Below the pieces are notes generated by a model. The model was given only the letters and a program-made list of their open reading frames with translations, searched no databases and had not been told where the DNA came from. A program made the translations under genes and the position numbers. Positions 53,502-63,171 of a stretch of 64,000 nucleotides of DNA are shown here, in pieces. Positions within the stretch are counted from its first letter, which is position 1; each line of letters starts with the position of its first letter. Location: contig NZ_VWOX01000001.1 of NCBI RefSeq assembly GCF_008629675.1, positions 558,001 through 622,000 of the forward strand, read 5' to 3'. The stretch is from Roseiconus nitratireducens. Its GTDB lineage: Bacteria > Planctomycetota > Planctomycetia > Pirellulales > Pirellulaceae.

Positions 53502-54473
53502 ATGCGGTACACCCACCAAATTGCATTGGCCATGTTGATGGCGATGCCGACCGTGTCGACTCTCGCGGATGAGCCGACCGCCGATCAACGTCTCGGCCCC
53601 GGAGCGTTGTCGTCACACCGCCAGCCGGAGCTGCTGAATGCTTCCGGCTTCGTTCGCTTCCAGCTTGTTGGTGGGCGAATCGTCTTGGATCCGGTTCGAT
53701 ACAAGAAAGGGTCCCACCAAGACACCTGCGATGCGTTCTCCGAGAGCATCACGGTGTCATCTTCCAGCGGCCTGCCGTCGCTGTTTTACGTCTACAACGA
53801 CTCCTACCAGCGGGTCCAAATGGTCGCCGAATACGGCCAGACGCTGCGGATTGAGTCGGTTCTGCACGCCACGGGCGAGTGCGCCGTTTTGGAACAAACG
53901 CGAGGCGAGGAGATTTGTTGGCAGACGCGCCGCGATCCCGCCATCGCCAGCCCGGTCGACCGCGAATGTCGCGGAGCGACAATGCTGCACATCGTTGGAC
54001 AGGACCAGGCCGGGTTTGAAGTCCATCTGGAATCGTTGATGACGCGGATGCTGCGGGGGCGAAGTGTGATCCAATTGACGCGTCAAACGCAATCGTACCT
54101 CCGCGAGCATCCGAGCCGTCTGTCCGCGATCACGCGATCCGAGGTGAATCGGCTGATCGACCAGCTTGGCAGTCCGCGGATTGCCGACCGGCGACAGGCG
54201 TCCATCGAACTGACGCGGTTGGGACTGACGGCCGCACCCTTGCTGAGGGTTTCGTTGCTTCGCACCGATCTGGACGTTGAACAGCTTGCCAGGATTCGGA
54301 AAATCATGTCGCTCTGTCCTCGCGCGGACGAAGACACGCCGGTGTCGCTGGCTTGCCTGTTGTCGACCGATCGGGATCACTGGCAGATTCTGGCTGAGTC
54401 CATGACCATGGATCAGCGTTTGGCCGCTGACCAGCACATGCGCCGATGCGGCCTGGACGAACTGCGACGTTAG
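53502..54473 (+). CDS. Exported protein with possible HEAT-like helices, unknown function
   Basis: 323 residues from ATG 53502, which gives a clear signal peptide (MRYTHQIALAMLMAMPTVSTLA, cleavage near 23). In-frame starts at 53442 and 53457 lie within or before the operator-like repeat and are rejected. Residues ~30-185 are beta-rich. A helical part (about 195-290) has INRLIDQLGSPRIADRRQASIELTRLGLTAAPLL, which resembles a HEAT-like repeat. I do not recognise the family. It is not in an operon with neighbours. Confidence 0.65.
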   Translation: MRYTHQIALAMLMAMPTVSTLADEPTADQRLGPGALSSHRQPELLNASGFVRFQLVGGRIVLDPVRYKKGSHQDTCDAFSESITVSSSSGLPSLFYVYNDSYQRVQMVAEYGQTLRIESVLHATGECAVLEQTRGEEICWQTRRDPAIASPVDRECRGATMLHIVGQDQAGFEVHLESLMTRMLRGRSVIQLTRQTQSYLREHPSRLSAITRSEVNRLIDQLGSPRIADRRQASIELTRLGLTAAPLLRVSLLRTDLDVEQLARIRKIMSLCPRADEDTPVSLACLLSTDRDHWQILAESMTMDQRLAADQHMRRCGLDELRR

Positions 54474-54585
54474 ACGTTGCTGCCACGGCAATCGGCTCGC
54501 CGCACTCCCGGCTTGCCGCGACCGGCGCGCTCCGTGGCCCAGTGAAAGCCAAAGATTCGGCGGCCGTTCTTGCCGCCCGATCGAT

Positions 54586-55941
54586 TCATCCGGTTCCTCC
54601 GGCCGATTGAAAATCGTAAACCGATCCGAGCTGCAACAGTTGCGTCAACTCATCGAGTGCTTCGCGTGACTCCCGCAGCAGGTTGGGATCGGCCAAGTCG
54701 TCGGCCGAAAGCTGTTCGCGGTAGCGCCGGTCGATCCACGCGTTCAGCGTCTCCAACCGTTGCTCATTCAGGATCACCCCGGTCGCCACGGCGGCCTGCT
54801 GTTTCGTTGTCAGCACGACGCGCAGCCGAAGACAGGCCGGACCGCCCCCGTTGGACATGCTTTCGCGGACGTCCACGTATTCCACGTGATCGAAGATCTG
54901 GTCGGCAAGGCAGGATTGGACCACGCGGCGTGCCGCCGGGTGCTGCGAGCATTCCGAGGGCGCAATCAGGATCGTGCGGTCGTCCGCGGCGGTCACGATT
55001 TGGCTATTGAACAAATAGGTCGACACGGCGTCGGTCAGTGAAAGCTGGCGTGATTGCACCATGCGAATTCGCACAGAATCATCGGTCGCTCGCCGCAGGG
55101 TTTGGCACACCGCGGATGTGTCTTCGAATGCTTCCTGGTGGCAGAAAAACAGGTTGCGGTGTCCCACCGAAATCACATCGTTGTGAAAAACGCCGGCATC
55201 AATGGCGGCGTCCTTTTGTTTAGCAAACACCACGCGACGTCGGTCCAAGCCGTGCAGACGCGCGACCGCCTCACTTGCCTGACGGCTCTGACGGGCAGGG
55301 AACCGACGACTTCTTGAACGGCTTCGCGTCGCGGCGTCGCTTCCGTACACGAACAGCTGCGTTCCGACATCATCGAAGGATGGACAAAACCGGGTGTGAT
55401 TGGCGGCACCTTCGTCGCCCAGGTCCGCCGATGCCGGCAGCGCCGGGTGATGGCAGAACTGGTCGCGGTCCGGAAAGATCACTTGCAGCAAGCGTGCCGT
55501 GGTGCCGGTTTCGCAGGCGCGGTGCAGGCTGGAGACAAGGTTCGCCGGTGTGAAATGGACGCGACCATCTCGGGAGTCCGCCGACGGACAGACCGTGGCT
55601 GCGTTGGCCGTCCACATACTCGATCCCGAACTCGCGGCGGCAAGCAGACGGGGGGCATCGCGAGCGGCGGAACGCAAAACAGCCGCGTCGTCACCGGTGA
55701 ACCCCAGCCGACGCAACATGCCGATGTCCGGGCGTGGCTGCGGCGGAATGATCCCCTGCGGAATCCCCAAGCGACGCAGGAGGTCCATTTTCGCCAGACC
55801 CTGACGTGCCGCCGCGCGAGGGTTGGAAGTTTGGAAGCGATGGGACTGCGACGCCAGATTGCCGAACGCCAGTCCCGCGTAATTGTGGGTGGGGCCGACC
55901 AGTCCGTCAAAATTGAATTCGCTTGCCGCGTTTGGGGCCAT
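54586..55941 (-). CDS. astB: N-succinylarginine dihydrolase
   Basis: 451 residues from ATG 55941, whose A is shared with the stop of astD (TGATG). The second enzyme of arginine succinyltransferase (AST) breakdown: it splits N2-succinylarginine to succinylornithine, CO2 and ammonia. N-terminal FDGLVGPTHNYAGLAFGNLAS and the C-terminal NGGGPACLRLRV motif, which holds the nucleophilic Cys of the family, are both present, and MWTANAATV near 109 is conserved. The last gene of the operon M20-astA-astD-astB. Confidence 0.93.
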   Translation of the reverse strand: MAPNAASEFNFDGLVGPTHNYAGLAFGNLASQSHRFQTSNPRAAARQGLAKMDLLRRLGIPQGIIPPQPRPDIGMLRRLGFTGDDAAVLRSAARDAPRLLAAASSGSSMWTANAATVCPSADSRDGRVHFTPANLVSSLHRACETGTTARLLQVIFPDRDQFCHHPALPASADLGDEGAANHTRFCPSFDDVGTQLFVYGSDAATRSRSRSRRFPARQSRQASEAVARLHGLDRRRVVFAKQKDAAIDAGVFHNDVISVGHRNLFFCHQEAFEDTSAVCQTLRRATDDSVRIRMVQSRQLSLTDAVSTYLFNSQIVTAADDRTILIAPSECSQHPAARRVVQSCLADQIFDHVEYVDVRESMSNGGGPACLRLRVVLTTKQQAAVATGVILNEQRLETLNAWIDRRYREQLSADDLADPNLLRESREALDELTQLLQLGSVYDFQSAGGTG

Positions 55942-57395
55942 CACAACTCCGATGTCAACGTTCCCATGCCCGGCAAGTAGCGTTCCGGGGCAACCAGGTG
56001 CTCGATTTCGATTCCGGCCGTGGCATCGCTACAGTAGTCGGCCGCGTGGTAACCGCTGGGACGATGATTCCCGGAAATCCCCAGTCCGCCGAACGGCAAT
56101 CGACCACTGGCGCCGATCGTCGGCTGATTGCAATTGACGACTCCGGCCCGGACTTCGTGACGGAACCTGGTTTGCAAATCGAGGTTGTCCGATAGCAGCG
56201 ACGCTGACAATCCGAACCGCGTCCGGTTGGCTTCCTCCAAAGCAGCGTCAAAATCAGGCACGCGAATCACCTGCAACAACGGTCCGAACACTTCCTCGTC
56301 TTCGCGATCCTTGGCGTCGGTCATATCGATCAGACCCGGTGTCAGCAGGGCCGGATTCTCACCAATCGATTGCGACTTCAATAATGGGGTTCCGCCGGAG
56401 TCGATCCAGCGCTGTTGCGCCTGCAAAACACGTTCCCCCGCGGCGGAAGAAATCACCGGTCCCATGAAGGGTTCCGGAGAATCACCGGGAAGACCGGCAC
56501 GGAGATTTCGAGACAGACGCACCAGTTCCTCCAAAAGGGGTTCGACTTCGACCCCCTCCGGCAGGATCAAGCGACGAGCGCAGGTGCATCGTTGGCCGGC
56601 GGAGATGAATGCCGACACTGCGGTCCAGTAAGCCGCTGTTTCGCGCTGCCGAACTTCGTGCACAATCATGGGGTTGTTACCGCCCATCTCCAGCGCCAGC
56701 AACACCTCCGGACGGTCCGCCAGGGCACGGTGAATCGATCGACCGCCGGCGGCACTGCCGGTGAACAGGACGCCATCAACGTCGGCATCGATCAGCAGGC
56801 TGCCGACCCGTCGATCGCCTTGAACGATTTGCAGGACACCTTCGGGCAACCCGGCGTGATGCCAAAGTTCTGCCAGCAAAGCCCCCGTGCCGGGCGTGTA
56901 CTCGCTGGGTTTGAAGACCACGGTGTTGCCGGCAATCAACGCCGGGACCACGTGGCCGTTGGGAAGGTGGGCCGGGAAATTGAACGGCCCCAGCACGGCC
57001 ATCACACCGATCGGCCGGTAGCGAATGAAGCCCGTTCCCTGGGGCAGGTCGATCGGCACAGCAGCGGTCCGCTGCTGGTAGGCATCGATCGACAGTTGCA
57101 CCTTGGCCGGAATCAGCTTGGCTTCAGCCGTTGCCTCCCAGCGAGGTTTGCCGGTCTCCATCGAAATGCTTTCGGCCAGGCGGTCTCGATACTTGGTGGC
57201 CAAATCCGCAAAGTGTCGTGCGATGGCGATCCGTTGTTCCACCGCGGTGCTGCGCCAAGGGACCAATGCTTCGCGAGCCTTGGACACCGCCTGGTGCAGT
57301 CGCTCCGGGGTGCAGATCAGGCCTTCCCAAACGACTTCGCCGGTGGCCGGACTGGTGACGGCAAAGGTGATCGGATTCTTTGATGGCGTACTCAT
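55941..57395 (-). CDS. astD: Succinylglutamate semialdehyde dehydrogenase
   Basis: 484 residues from ATG 57395, overlapping the end of astA by four bases (ATGA). It oxidises succinylglutamate semialdehyde to succinylglutamate with NAD+. Aldehyde dehydrogenase residues: Asn140 in GPFNFPAHLPNGH, Glu236 in LEMGGNNP, and catalytic Cys270 in SAGQRCTCARR. The AstD-type ending is PFGGLGISGNHRPSGYHAADYC. Succinylornithine transaminase (AstC), which makes its substrate, is not encoded in the window. Confidence 0.92.
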   Translation of the reverse strand: MSTPSKNPITFAVTSPATGEVVWEGLICTPERLHQAVSKAREALVPWRSTAVEQRIAIARHFADLATKYRDRLAESISMETGKPRWEATAEAKLIPAKVQLSIDAYQQRTAAVPIDLPQGTGFIRYRPIGVMAVLGPFNFPAHLPNGHVVPALIAGNTVVFKPSEYTPGTGALLAELWHHAGLPEGVLQIVQGDRRVGSLLIDADVDGVLFTGSAAGGRSIHRALADRPEVLLALEMGGNNPMIVHEVRQRETAAYWTAVSAFISAGQRCTCARRLILPEGVEVEPLLEELVRLSRNLRAGLPGDSPEPFMGPVISSAAGERVLQAQQRWIDSGGTPLLKSQSIGENPALLTPGLIDMTDAKDREDEEVFGPLLQVIRVPDFDAALEEANRTRFGLSASLLSDNLDLQTRFRHEVRAGVVNCNQPTIGASGRLPFGGLGISGNHRPSGYHAADYCSDATAGIEIEHLVAPERYLPGMGTLTSEL

Positions 57396-58483
57396 ACGAT
57401 TTGTTCGCTAAGGATGGGACGGTCGCGGCCGAAGGGCGACGCGGCGCCTTTCAAGGGGGAAACGCAAACGCTGTCACCGCGTTTGACGCCCAACCGGTCG
57501 GCGGCGGAAGCATCGATCCGGATGCCGCCGGGCGAACGATCGGCGACGCACCCGACCAACCGAAAGGGTTCGCCGACGGAGCTGACCAGGCATTCCAAGG
57601 GTGCGGCTTCACCCGACGTGGGTTCATTCGATGCGGTCGCGGGGATGGCTTGTGGACATATCTCGGCTACCGCGCAGACGATCGCTTCTCGGATCGATCG
57701 GATCGCGGCGCTGTCGCATCGCAAGCAGGGTCCCCCGTCAAAGATGTCGACCATTTTCGAAAAATAAAAGCCCTCGCCCTCGAGCATTTGACGGGCCGGT
57801 CGCGTGTTCTGGTGCACCTCACCGATCACGCGCTGGCCTTCTTCAGCTAGGAAAGGAATGTAAATCGGGTGTGGCGGCATCAGTTCCGCGATGAACCGTT
57901 TGTCACGGGCGCTTAACGCATCGGCCACGGGGAATTCCACTCGAAAAAACTTCCTCCCCAGGGCATCCCAAAAGGGGGAATGTCCTTGATCGTCAACGAC
58001 GCCACGCAGCTCGGTGATGACCTGACGATCAAACATTTTCGGGTGCTGGAACATGTAGTGAAACCGCGACAGGGACAGCAAACGCCCTTTCCCACCGCCA
58101 CGGTGCTCGGGATGCACGAACAGGGTTCCCAGTTCGGTCGGACCGTTGAACATTTTGACCAGATGCAGGGTGTCGATCTCGTGATGCACGTCCAGTGATT
58201 TGGATTGGTGCACGCTGCGTTCTATCCGGTAGGCATAAAACGGCTCGGCACGGCGCGCATCGCCGACGCGGGTGAAGATGCCCGCCGTGCCGACGATCTT
58301 CTTGTCGCTTTCGTCCACCATCACCAACAGCGGTGCGTCACCGGCGTGGGAGGCTTCGATCCGATCCTGCAATCGCTCGGGGTCTGGCGACAGCGTCGTC
58401 AATCCGAAAGAGACGTGATGGGCCAGAGCGACCAGGTCGGAGAGATCGCTAGAACGCACCAACCGAATGCTGTAGGACGCCAT
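57392..58483 (-). CDS. astA: Arginine N-succinyltransferase
   Basis: 363 residues from ATG 58483. First step of the AST pathway: succinyl-CoA plus arginine to N2-succinylarginine. The order YSIRLVRSSDLSDLVALA, ELGTLFVHPEHRGGGKGRLLS and EVHQNTRPARQMLEGEGF matches AstA/AstG. The C-terminal ~60 residues extend the family's usual end. The gene lies 22 bp after the M20 gene and overlaps astD by four bases. Confidence 0.93.
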   Translation of the reverse strand: MASYSIRLVRSSDLSDLVALAHHVSFGLTTLSPDPERLQDRIEASHAGDAPLLVMVDESDKKIVGTAGIFTRVGDARRAEPFYAYRIERSVHQSKSLDVHHEIDTLHLVKMFNGPTELGTLFVHPEHRGGGKGRLLSLSRFHYMFQHPKMFDRQVITELRGVVDDQGHSPFWDALGRKFFRVEFPVADALSARDKRFIAELMPPHPIYIPFLAEEGQRVIGEVHQNTRPARQMLEGEGFYFSKMVDIFDGGPCLRCDSAAIRSIREAIVCAVAEICPQAIPATASNEPTSGEAAPLECLVSSVGEPFRLVGCVADRSPGGIRIDASAADRLGVKRGDSVCVSPLKGAASPFGRDRPILSEQIV

Positions 58484-58505
58484 GGGGACACCTTGCCGAG
58501 TGAAG

Positions 58506-59741
58506 TCATGGGAGGTTCGGCCGGCTTTCGCGCGACGGAAATCGTTCGGGCTCGTTGGCGAACGATTCCAGGATCGCCAGACTCAATTTGGCCCGTTCGA
58601 CCAGACTGTCGATCAGGCAATACTCCTGGTCGCTGTGAATGTTGCCACCTCGGGGCCCCAGTGTATCCACGTTGGTCAATCCGGCGGCGGCCAGCTTGTT
58701 TCCGTCGCAGACGCCACCCGACTGAGCCGTTTCAATGGAAAGCCCCACCGTTCGTCCGGCTTCGATGACCCGGTCGAACAGCCTGCGTGTTTCCGAATCG
58801 AACGGTTTGGGCAGGCTGCTGAATCCGCCGTGCAGGCTGACGTTGAATCCGTCGGCCCCGTCGGCTTCGGCGACCATCTTTTCCAGTCGTTGGATGACTT
58901 CGTCAGCGGTCGAAACGTCGGCGATCCGAATGTTGAACCAGCCGGCCGCGAAATCGGGCACGATGTTGGCGGGCCCCCCGCCGATCAGTCGCGCCAAATT
59001 CACCGTCACGGATTTGTCGTCTCGGTGCAACGTTTGCAGCTGTGAAAACAGGCGGCACAGCATAGCGACGGCGTTGCGCCCCCGTTCGATTTCGCGACCG
59101 GCGTGCGCGCTCCGGCCACGGACCAGCAACGAAAAGTTTCCCGAACCCTTGCGCTGGCGAATCAGCTTGCCGTCGGGCAACGTCGGTTCGTACACCATTC
59201 CGATGTCGGCGTCTCGGGCCAACGTTTGCAGCAGGCCGACCGACGCCAACGATCCGATTTCCTCGTCGGGATTGAGCACGACGCGCCATCCAACCCGTTG
59301 CACATCCAATCCGCTGTTCGCGCTGAACTGTTCAAAAGCTTCCAAGGCGGCCAGCATCACCACCAACCCTCCCTTGGCATCCGCCACGCCGGGACCTCGC
59401 AACCGATTCGGTTCGGGATGCGTGACCGTTTGGAACGGATGCTCCGTTCCATAAACCGTATCCAAATGGATGCTCAACAACACCTGATGGGGTGCCTGGG
59501 GCCGGCGCGTCGCCAAGACGGCATCGGTAAACTGGCGGGATTGAAATTGTCCCTGGGCATTTAATTCCTGGATCGGGGGAAGTTCGACCATCTCAACTTT
59601 GTCCGCCAATGTTTCCAACCACGGCCGGACCACCGCGGCAACACGCCCCACTCCCGCCTGGTTCGAAGTGCCGCTGTTGATCTCCGCCAGCGATGTGACG
59701 CGGTTCACCAATGGTTCGCTTTGACGATCAAGCCACGTCAT
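58506..59741 (-). CDS. M20 metallohydrolase, CPG2/ArgE-like, possible succinylglutamate hydrolase
   Basis: 411 residues from ATG 59741; an in-frame start at 59810 adds 23 polar residues. Di-zinc motif residues are clear: His92 and Asp94 in SIHLDTVYG, Asp121 in GVADAKGG, Glu160/161 in NPDEEIGS, Glu185 in VYEPT, and a C-terminal His in GGNIHSDQEY. The protein resembles glutamate carboxypeptidase (CPG2), which cleaves N-acyl-L-glutamates. It is the first gene of the AST operon, 22 bp before astA. The usual last enzyme AstE is not here, so I infer that this hydrolase cleaves N-succinylglutamate to succinate and glutamate. That role is inference from operon and family. Confidence 0.8.
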   Translation of the reverse strand: MTWLDRQSEPLVNRVTSLAEINSGTSNQAGVGRVAAVVRPWLETLADKVEMVELPPIQELNAQGQFQSRQFTDAVLATRRPQAPHQVLLSIHLDTVYGTEHPFQTVTHPEPNRLRGPGVADAKGGLVVMLAALEAFEQFSANSGLDVQRVGWRVVLNPDEEIGSLASVGLLQTLARDADIGMVYEPTLPDGKLIRQRKGSGNFSLLVRGRSAHAGREIERGRNAVAMLCRLFSQLQTLHRDDKSVTVNLARLIGGGPANIVPDFAAGWFNIRIADVSTADEVIQRLEKMVAEADGADGFNVSLHGGFSSLPKPFDSETRRLFDRVIEAGRTVGLSIETAQSGGVCDGNKLAAAGLTNVDTLGPRGGNIHSDQEYCLIDSLVERAKLSLAILESFANEPERFPSRESRPNLP

Positions 59742-59846
59742 GGAATTCAAAGCATTGCCTGAATTGAATGGTGTGTGTCGGTTTTCTCTCGGTCGGTTCG
59801 CGGGGCTCACAATCGCTGGCGTTTCCCGCCACGCGTCACGGTCAAA

Positions 59847-60743
59847 CTATCGATTGTCGTTCATCAACAGTTCGGCCGCTTCGACGATCCACCCGGAGTC
59901 CCAGCGGTGATCGCGTTGGGGCCCGTCACGATACTGGTGCGGAATCCCCAGTTCATCCAACAAGCTGTGAACGCGTTGATGGTGTTCCCTGAAGTTATCA
60001 AATCCGGTCAGAATCAGACGCGGTCGGGCGGTGAATTCCTCGGCGTTGGAACGTAGCAGCGTCGTCACTCGGTAAGCGTCGAACTGTTCCTGGTTGCCGA
60101 AGATCGGCCCGCTGCCATAGCGTCCGACTCGATCCATCATCATCGGAGCATCCCATGCCGCCGCGCGGCGGAACGTGTCCGAATGCCGCAGCAGCAGCGT
60201 CCAGGCACCCCAGCCGGACTTGCTAAAACCCAGCAGGTAGCGCGCGTCCGACACCGGGTAGTGTTGACCGACCCACGGCACCACGAATTTCAGCAAATGC
60301 GATTCCTGGCGCAACTTCGGATCGGTCGGATGATCGGCATACCATGGTAACCGCGGAAACGTTGGCGACACAAAGACCGCTCGGTGGTGGTTGTGCAGAT
60401 CCGCCCGAAGGATTTCGGTCATTCCGTCGCCGTAGCGTGATTCTCGGCCCGCCTCGACCGGCAAGACGAAAACGACCGGCAAGCGATCGCCGGAGGAGAT
60501 GTTGTCGGGCACGAGCACGCGAATCTGGCAGGGGCCACGAACGAAGCGTGATCGCACATCGTGAACCCGGATCGGGTCGCCGTCCGTCGCGACCTGTTTC
60601 GCGACGGGGTGAGCAACCGGTTCCCGATCGGTTGGTTCGTTTTCTGTTGCCGTTGCCGCCACCGGGAACGTTGCAGCGATCATGAATACGGACCGTGCGA
60701 CCATCCGGAAGATTGTCTCGGTCACCGGCAAAAGCTGGATCAT
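59847..60743 (-). CDS. Exported esterase-like alpha/beta hydrolase
   Basis: 298 residues. A signal-like segment (about 14-32) precedes the fold. A nucleophile elbow GFSKSGWGAW (Ser near 176) is present, and a C-terminal DHRWDSGW supplies the likely catalytic His. The order PVVFVLP...GRESRYGDGM, VSPTFPRLPWYADHP resembles the EstA/Putative_esterase (esterase D) group. Substrate is unknown. It lies 105 bp upstream of the AST operon on the same strand, and may or may not share its transcript. Confidence 0.77.
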   Translation of the reverse strand: MIQLLPVTETIFRMVARSVFMIAATFPVAATATENEPTDREPVAHPVAKQVATDGDPIRVHDVRSRFVRGPCQIRVLVPDNISSGDRLPVVFVLPVEAGRESRYGDGMTEILRADLHNHHRAVFVSPTFPRLPWYADHPTDPKLRQESHLLKFVVPWVGQHYPVSDARYLLGFSKSGWGAWTLLLRHSDTFRRAAAWDAPMMMDRVGRYGSGPIFGNQEQFDAYRVTTLLRSNAEEFTARPRLILTGFDNFREHHQRVHSLLDELGIPHQYRDGPQRDHRWDSGWIVEAAELLMNDNR

Positions 60744-60871
60744 TTTTTTCCCAATTGCGTCGGACGGAGTGGCACGCAGCTAAAGTGTAGTGGCCTCGGC
60801 GATTAGGAGGGGCCGATCGTTACGAATGTTCTGTTTACTCCGTTGCACGGCCCCCGGCGGCCCTCCGCGTC

Positions 60872-63154
60872 ATGAAGTTTGTCGACACGGTCTTTCGTCG
60901 CAGCTCACAAGGCAATCGCCAGCGACCTGCGCACATGACATGGGCGCAAAGCAGTATGGGGCGCTCGGTCAGCCGCGCGTCCCTGTTCCTCCGCCGGCAA
61001 CTGTGGGTTTGGCCGATCATTGCCGTTCTGCTCCTGTCGGCAATCGGGATTGGAACTCGAATCGCCATTGAACGGACGATGCGAGCCAACCTGGCGTCAG
61101 GGCTAAAAACCATCCTTGATCTCGAAACAGAGATGTTGGAGACCTGGTTTCGGGATCAAGAGCAGATTGCGGAAACTGAATCCAAGGACTTGGAAATCCG
61201 AGAGCACATCTACGCCTTGCTGCGAAACCAGGCGGACCCGACCGACGCATCGTCGGTTACTGACCCCGAGACGCTTCGGCGCCAGCTGTCCGCCAGCCTG
61301 GCCCCGACAATCTCCTCGCATGATTACATCGGGTATTTCTTGGCCGACAAGACGGGGACCATTGTCGCCGCATCCGAGTCTTCGCTGCTCGGTCGCAAGG
61401 ATGTGCCGGCGTACGCGGAATTCCTGCACCGCGTCTTCGAAGGCCAGACAACCGTCAGTGTCCCGTTTCCCAGCGTCGTGCCTTTGAAAACGCCCCTGGG
61501 AGAATTGCGAGCCGGTCAGCCGACGATGTATGTCGCCACGCCGATCCTGGATGAGAATTTCCAGGTCGTTGCCGCGCTCGCGTTGCAGATCCGGCCCGAC
61601 CAGGAATTCACCCGGATCATGCAACTCGGACGTGTGGGCGAATCCGGGGAAACCTATGCGTTCAACGCGGACGGCATGATGGTTTCCAACAGCCGATTCG
61701 ATGACGACCTGATTTTGTTGGGGCTGATTGCCGACGAACCGGACGCTCGATCGCTGCTGAGGTTGCAGGTGCGGGACCCGGGCGGCGACATCACCGAAGG
61801 CTATCGCCCGACGCGTCGCCGCAGCGAACTCCCGTTGACGAAGATGGCGGCCAGCGCCATCGCGGGTGAGCAGGATTTGGATCTGGATGGCTACAACGAC
61901 TATCGCGGCGTTCCGGTGGTCGGCGCCTGGACCTGGTTGGACAAGTACCGCCTGGGGGTCGCAACCGAGGTGGATGTGGCGCAGGCCTATCGGCCGCTGA
62001 TGATTCTGCAGCGGACTTTTTGGGGACTGTACCTGCTGCTGGGAATTGCAGCGGTTGCGATCTTCGTGTTCACCATCATTGTTGCGCGTCTGCAAAGGGA
62101 AGCGCGGCGCGCGGCGATCGAGGCAAAACAACTCGGGCAGTACACGCTGCAAGAAAAGATCGGCGCCGGTGCGATGGGCGAAGTCTATCGCGCCTATCAC
62201 TCGATGCTGCGTCGTCCGACTGCCGTCAAAATGTTGAACCTGGATCTGATGAACGAGACTTCGATCGGCCGTTTTGAGCGCGAAGTCCAGATTACCTGCA
62301 AGTTGAACAATCCCCACACCATCGCGATCTACGACTACGGTCGCACGCCCGAAGGCGTTTTCTATTATGCGATGGAGTACCTTGACGGGATCAATTTGCA
62401 GACGCTGGTTGAACGCTATGGCCCGCAACCGGAAGCCCGCGTGATCCATATCCTCGACCAGATCTGTGCTTCGCTCTATGAGGCCCATTCCAGTGGCCTG
62501 GTGCACCGGGACGTGAAGCCGGCGAACATCATGATCAATCACCGTGGCGGTGAGCCCGACATCATCAAGGTCCTGGATTTCGGCTTGGTCAAGGCGGTCG
62601 ACGAAAACCATCCCTCTGACAAGTCCGGCGCCGGATCGTTGACCGGTACGCCGTTGTACATGTCGCCCGAAGCGTTTCAGACGCCCAATGCGGTCGACGG
62701 ACGAAGCGACTTGTATGCTGTCGGAGCGGTCGGCTATTTCTTGTTGACCGGCCAGCCGGTTTTTTCTGCTTCAAACATTGGCGAACTCTGCAACTTGCAC
62801 ACGACGGCGACGCCGGAAGCCCCATCCAAACGTGTCCCAGGTTCCGTGTCGCCGGAACTCGAAAACGCGTTGCTCTCCTGTTTGGAAAAGACCCTTGCAC
62901 AACGACCGCAGACCGCACGCGATTTGGCGGATCTGCTTCAGCGTTCTCCCGAAGCCGGAAATTGGAGCGTCCGCGATGCAGACGCCTGGTGGAGACGTCA
63001 CAACCGCGAGTTGCACGCACTTGCCCCACGCCCGCTGGGTGATCCGGGAGAATCGGGCGGTCCGGAAGATTCTCGGAGTGCTCCGACCGCCGAAGAAACT
63101 TTCAAAAGCGACATCACCGAGAACGCGGCGCTCGACCAAACGATCGATCATTGA
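60872..63154 (+). CDS. Membrane receptor Ser/Thr kinase with Cache-like sensor
   Basis: 760 residues. A membrane helix (about 44-64), a periplasmic region (about 65-380) that resembles a double Cache (dCache) sensor, a second helix (383-406) and a cytoplasmic Hanks kinase. The sensor contains HDYIGYFLADKTGTIVAAS, the repeated VATPILDENFQVVAALALQI pattern and a GRVGESGETYAFNADGMMVSNS segment as in Cache domains. Kinase motifs: GAGAMGEVY (near 430), Lys near 452, HRDVKPANI (near 545), DFG (near 569) and SPEAF. Cache domains normally detect small ligands and are common in chemoreceptors and histidine kinases; linking one to a Ser/Thr kinase is less usual. It is divergent from the esterase gene. 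Confidence 0.85.
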   Translation: MKFVDTVFRRSSQGNRQRPAHMTWAQSSMGRSVSRASLFLRRQLWVWPIIAVLLLSAIGIGTRIAIERTMRANLASGLKTILDLETEMLETWFRDQEQIAETESKDLEIREHIYALLRNQADPTDASSVTDPETLRRQLSASLAPTISSHDYIGYFLADKTGTIVAASESSLLGRKDVPAYAEFLHRVFEGQTTVSVPFPSVVPLKTPLGELRAGQPTMYVATPILDENFQVVAALALQIRPDQEFTRIMQLGRVGESGETYAFNADGMMVSNSRFDDDLILLGLIADEPDARSLLRLQVRDPGGDITEGYRPTRRRSELPLTKMAASAIAGEQDLDLDGYNDYRGVPVVGAWTWLDKYRLGVATEVDVAQAYRPLMILQRTFWGLYLLLGIAAVAIFVFTIIVARLQREARRAAIEAKQLGQYTLQEKIGAGAMGEVYRAYHSMLRRPTAVKMLNLDLMNETSIGRFEREVQITCKLNNPHTIAIYDYGRTPEGVFYYAMEYLDGINLQTLVERYGPQPEARVIHILDQICASLYEAHSSGLVHRDVKPANIMINHRGGEPDIIKVLDFGLVKAVDENHPSDKSGAGSLTGTPLYMSPEAFQTPNAVDGRSDLYAVGAVGYFLLTGQPVFSASNIGELCNLHTTATPEAPSKRVPGSVSPELENALLSCLEKTLAQRPQTARDLADLLQRSPEAGNWSVRDADAWWRRHNRELHALAPRPLGDPGESGGPEDSRSAPTAEETFKSDITENAALDQTIDH

Positions 63155-63171
63155 GCCAACCGAGCTTGGGT

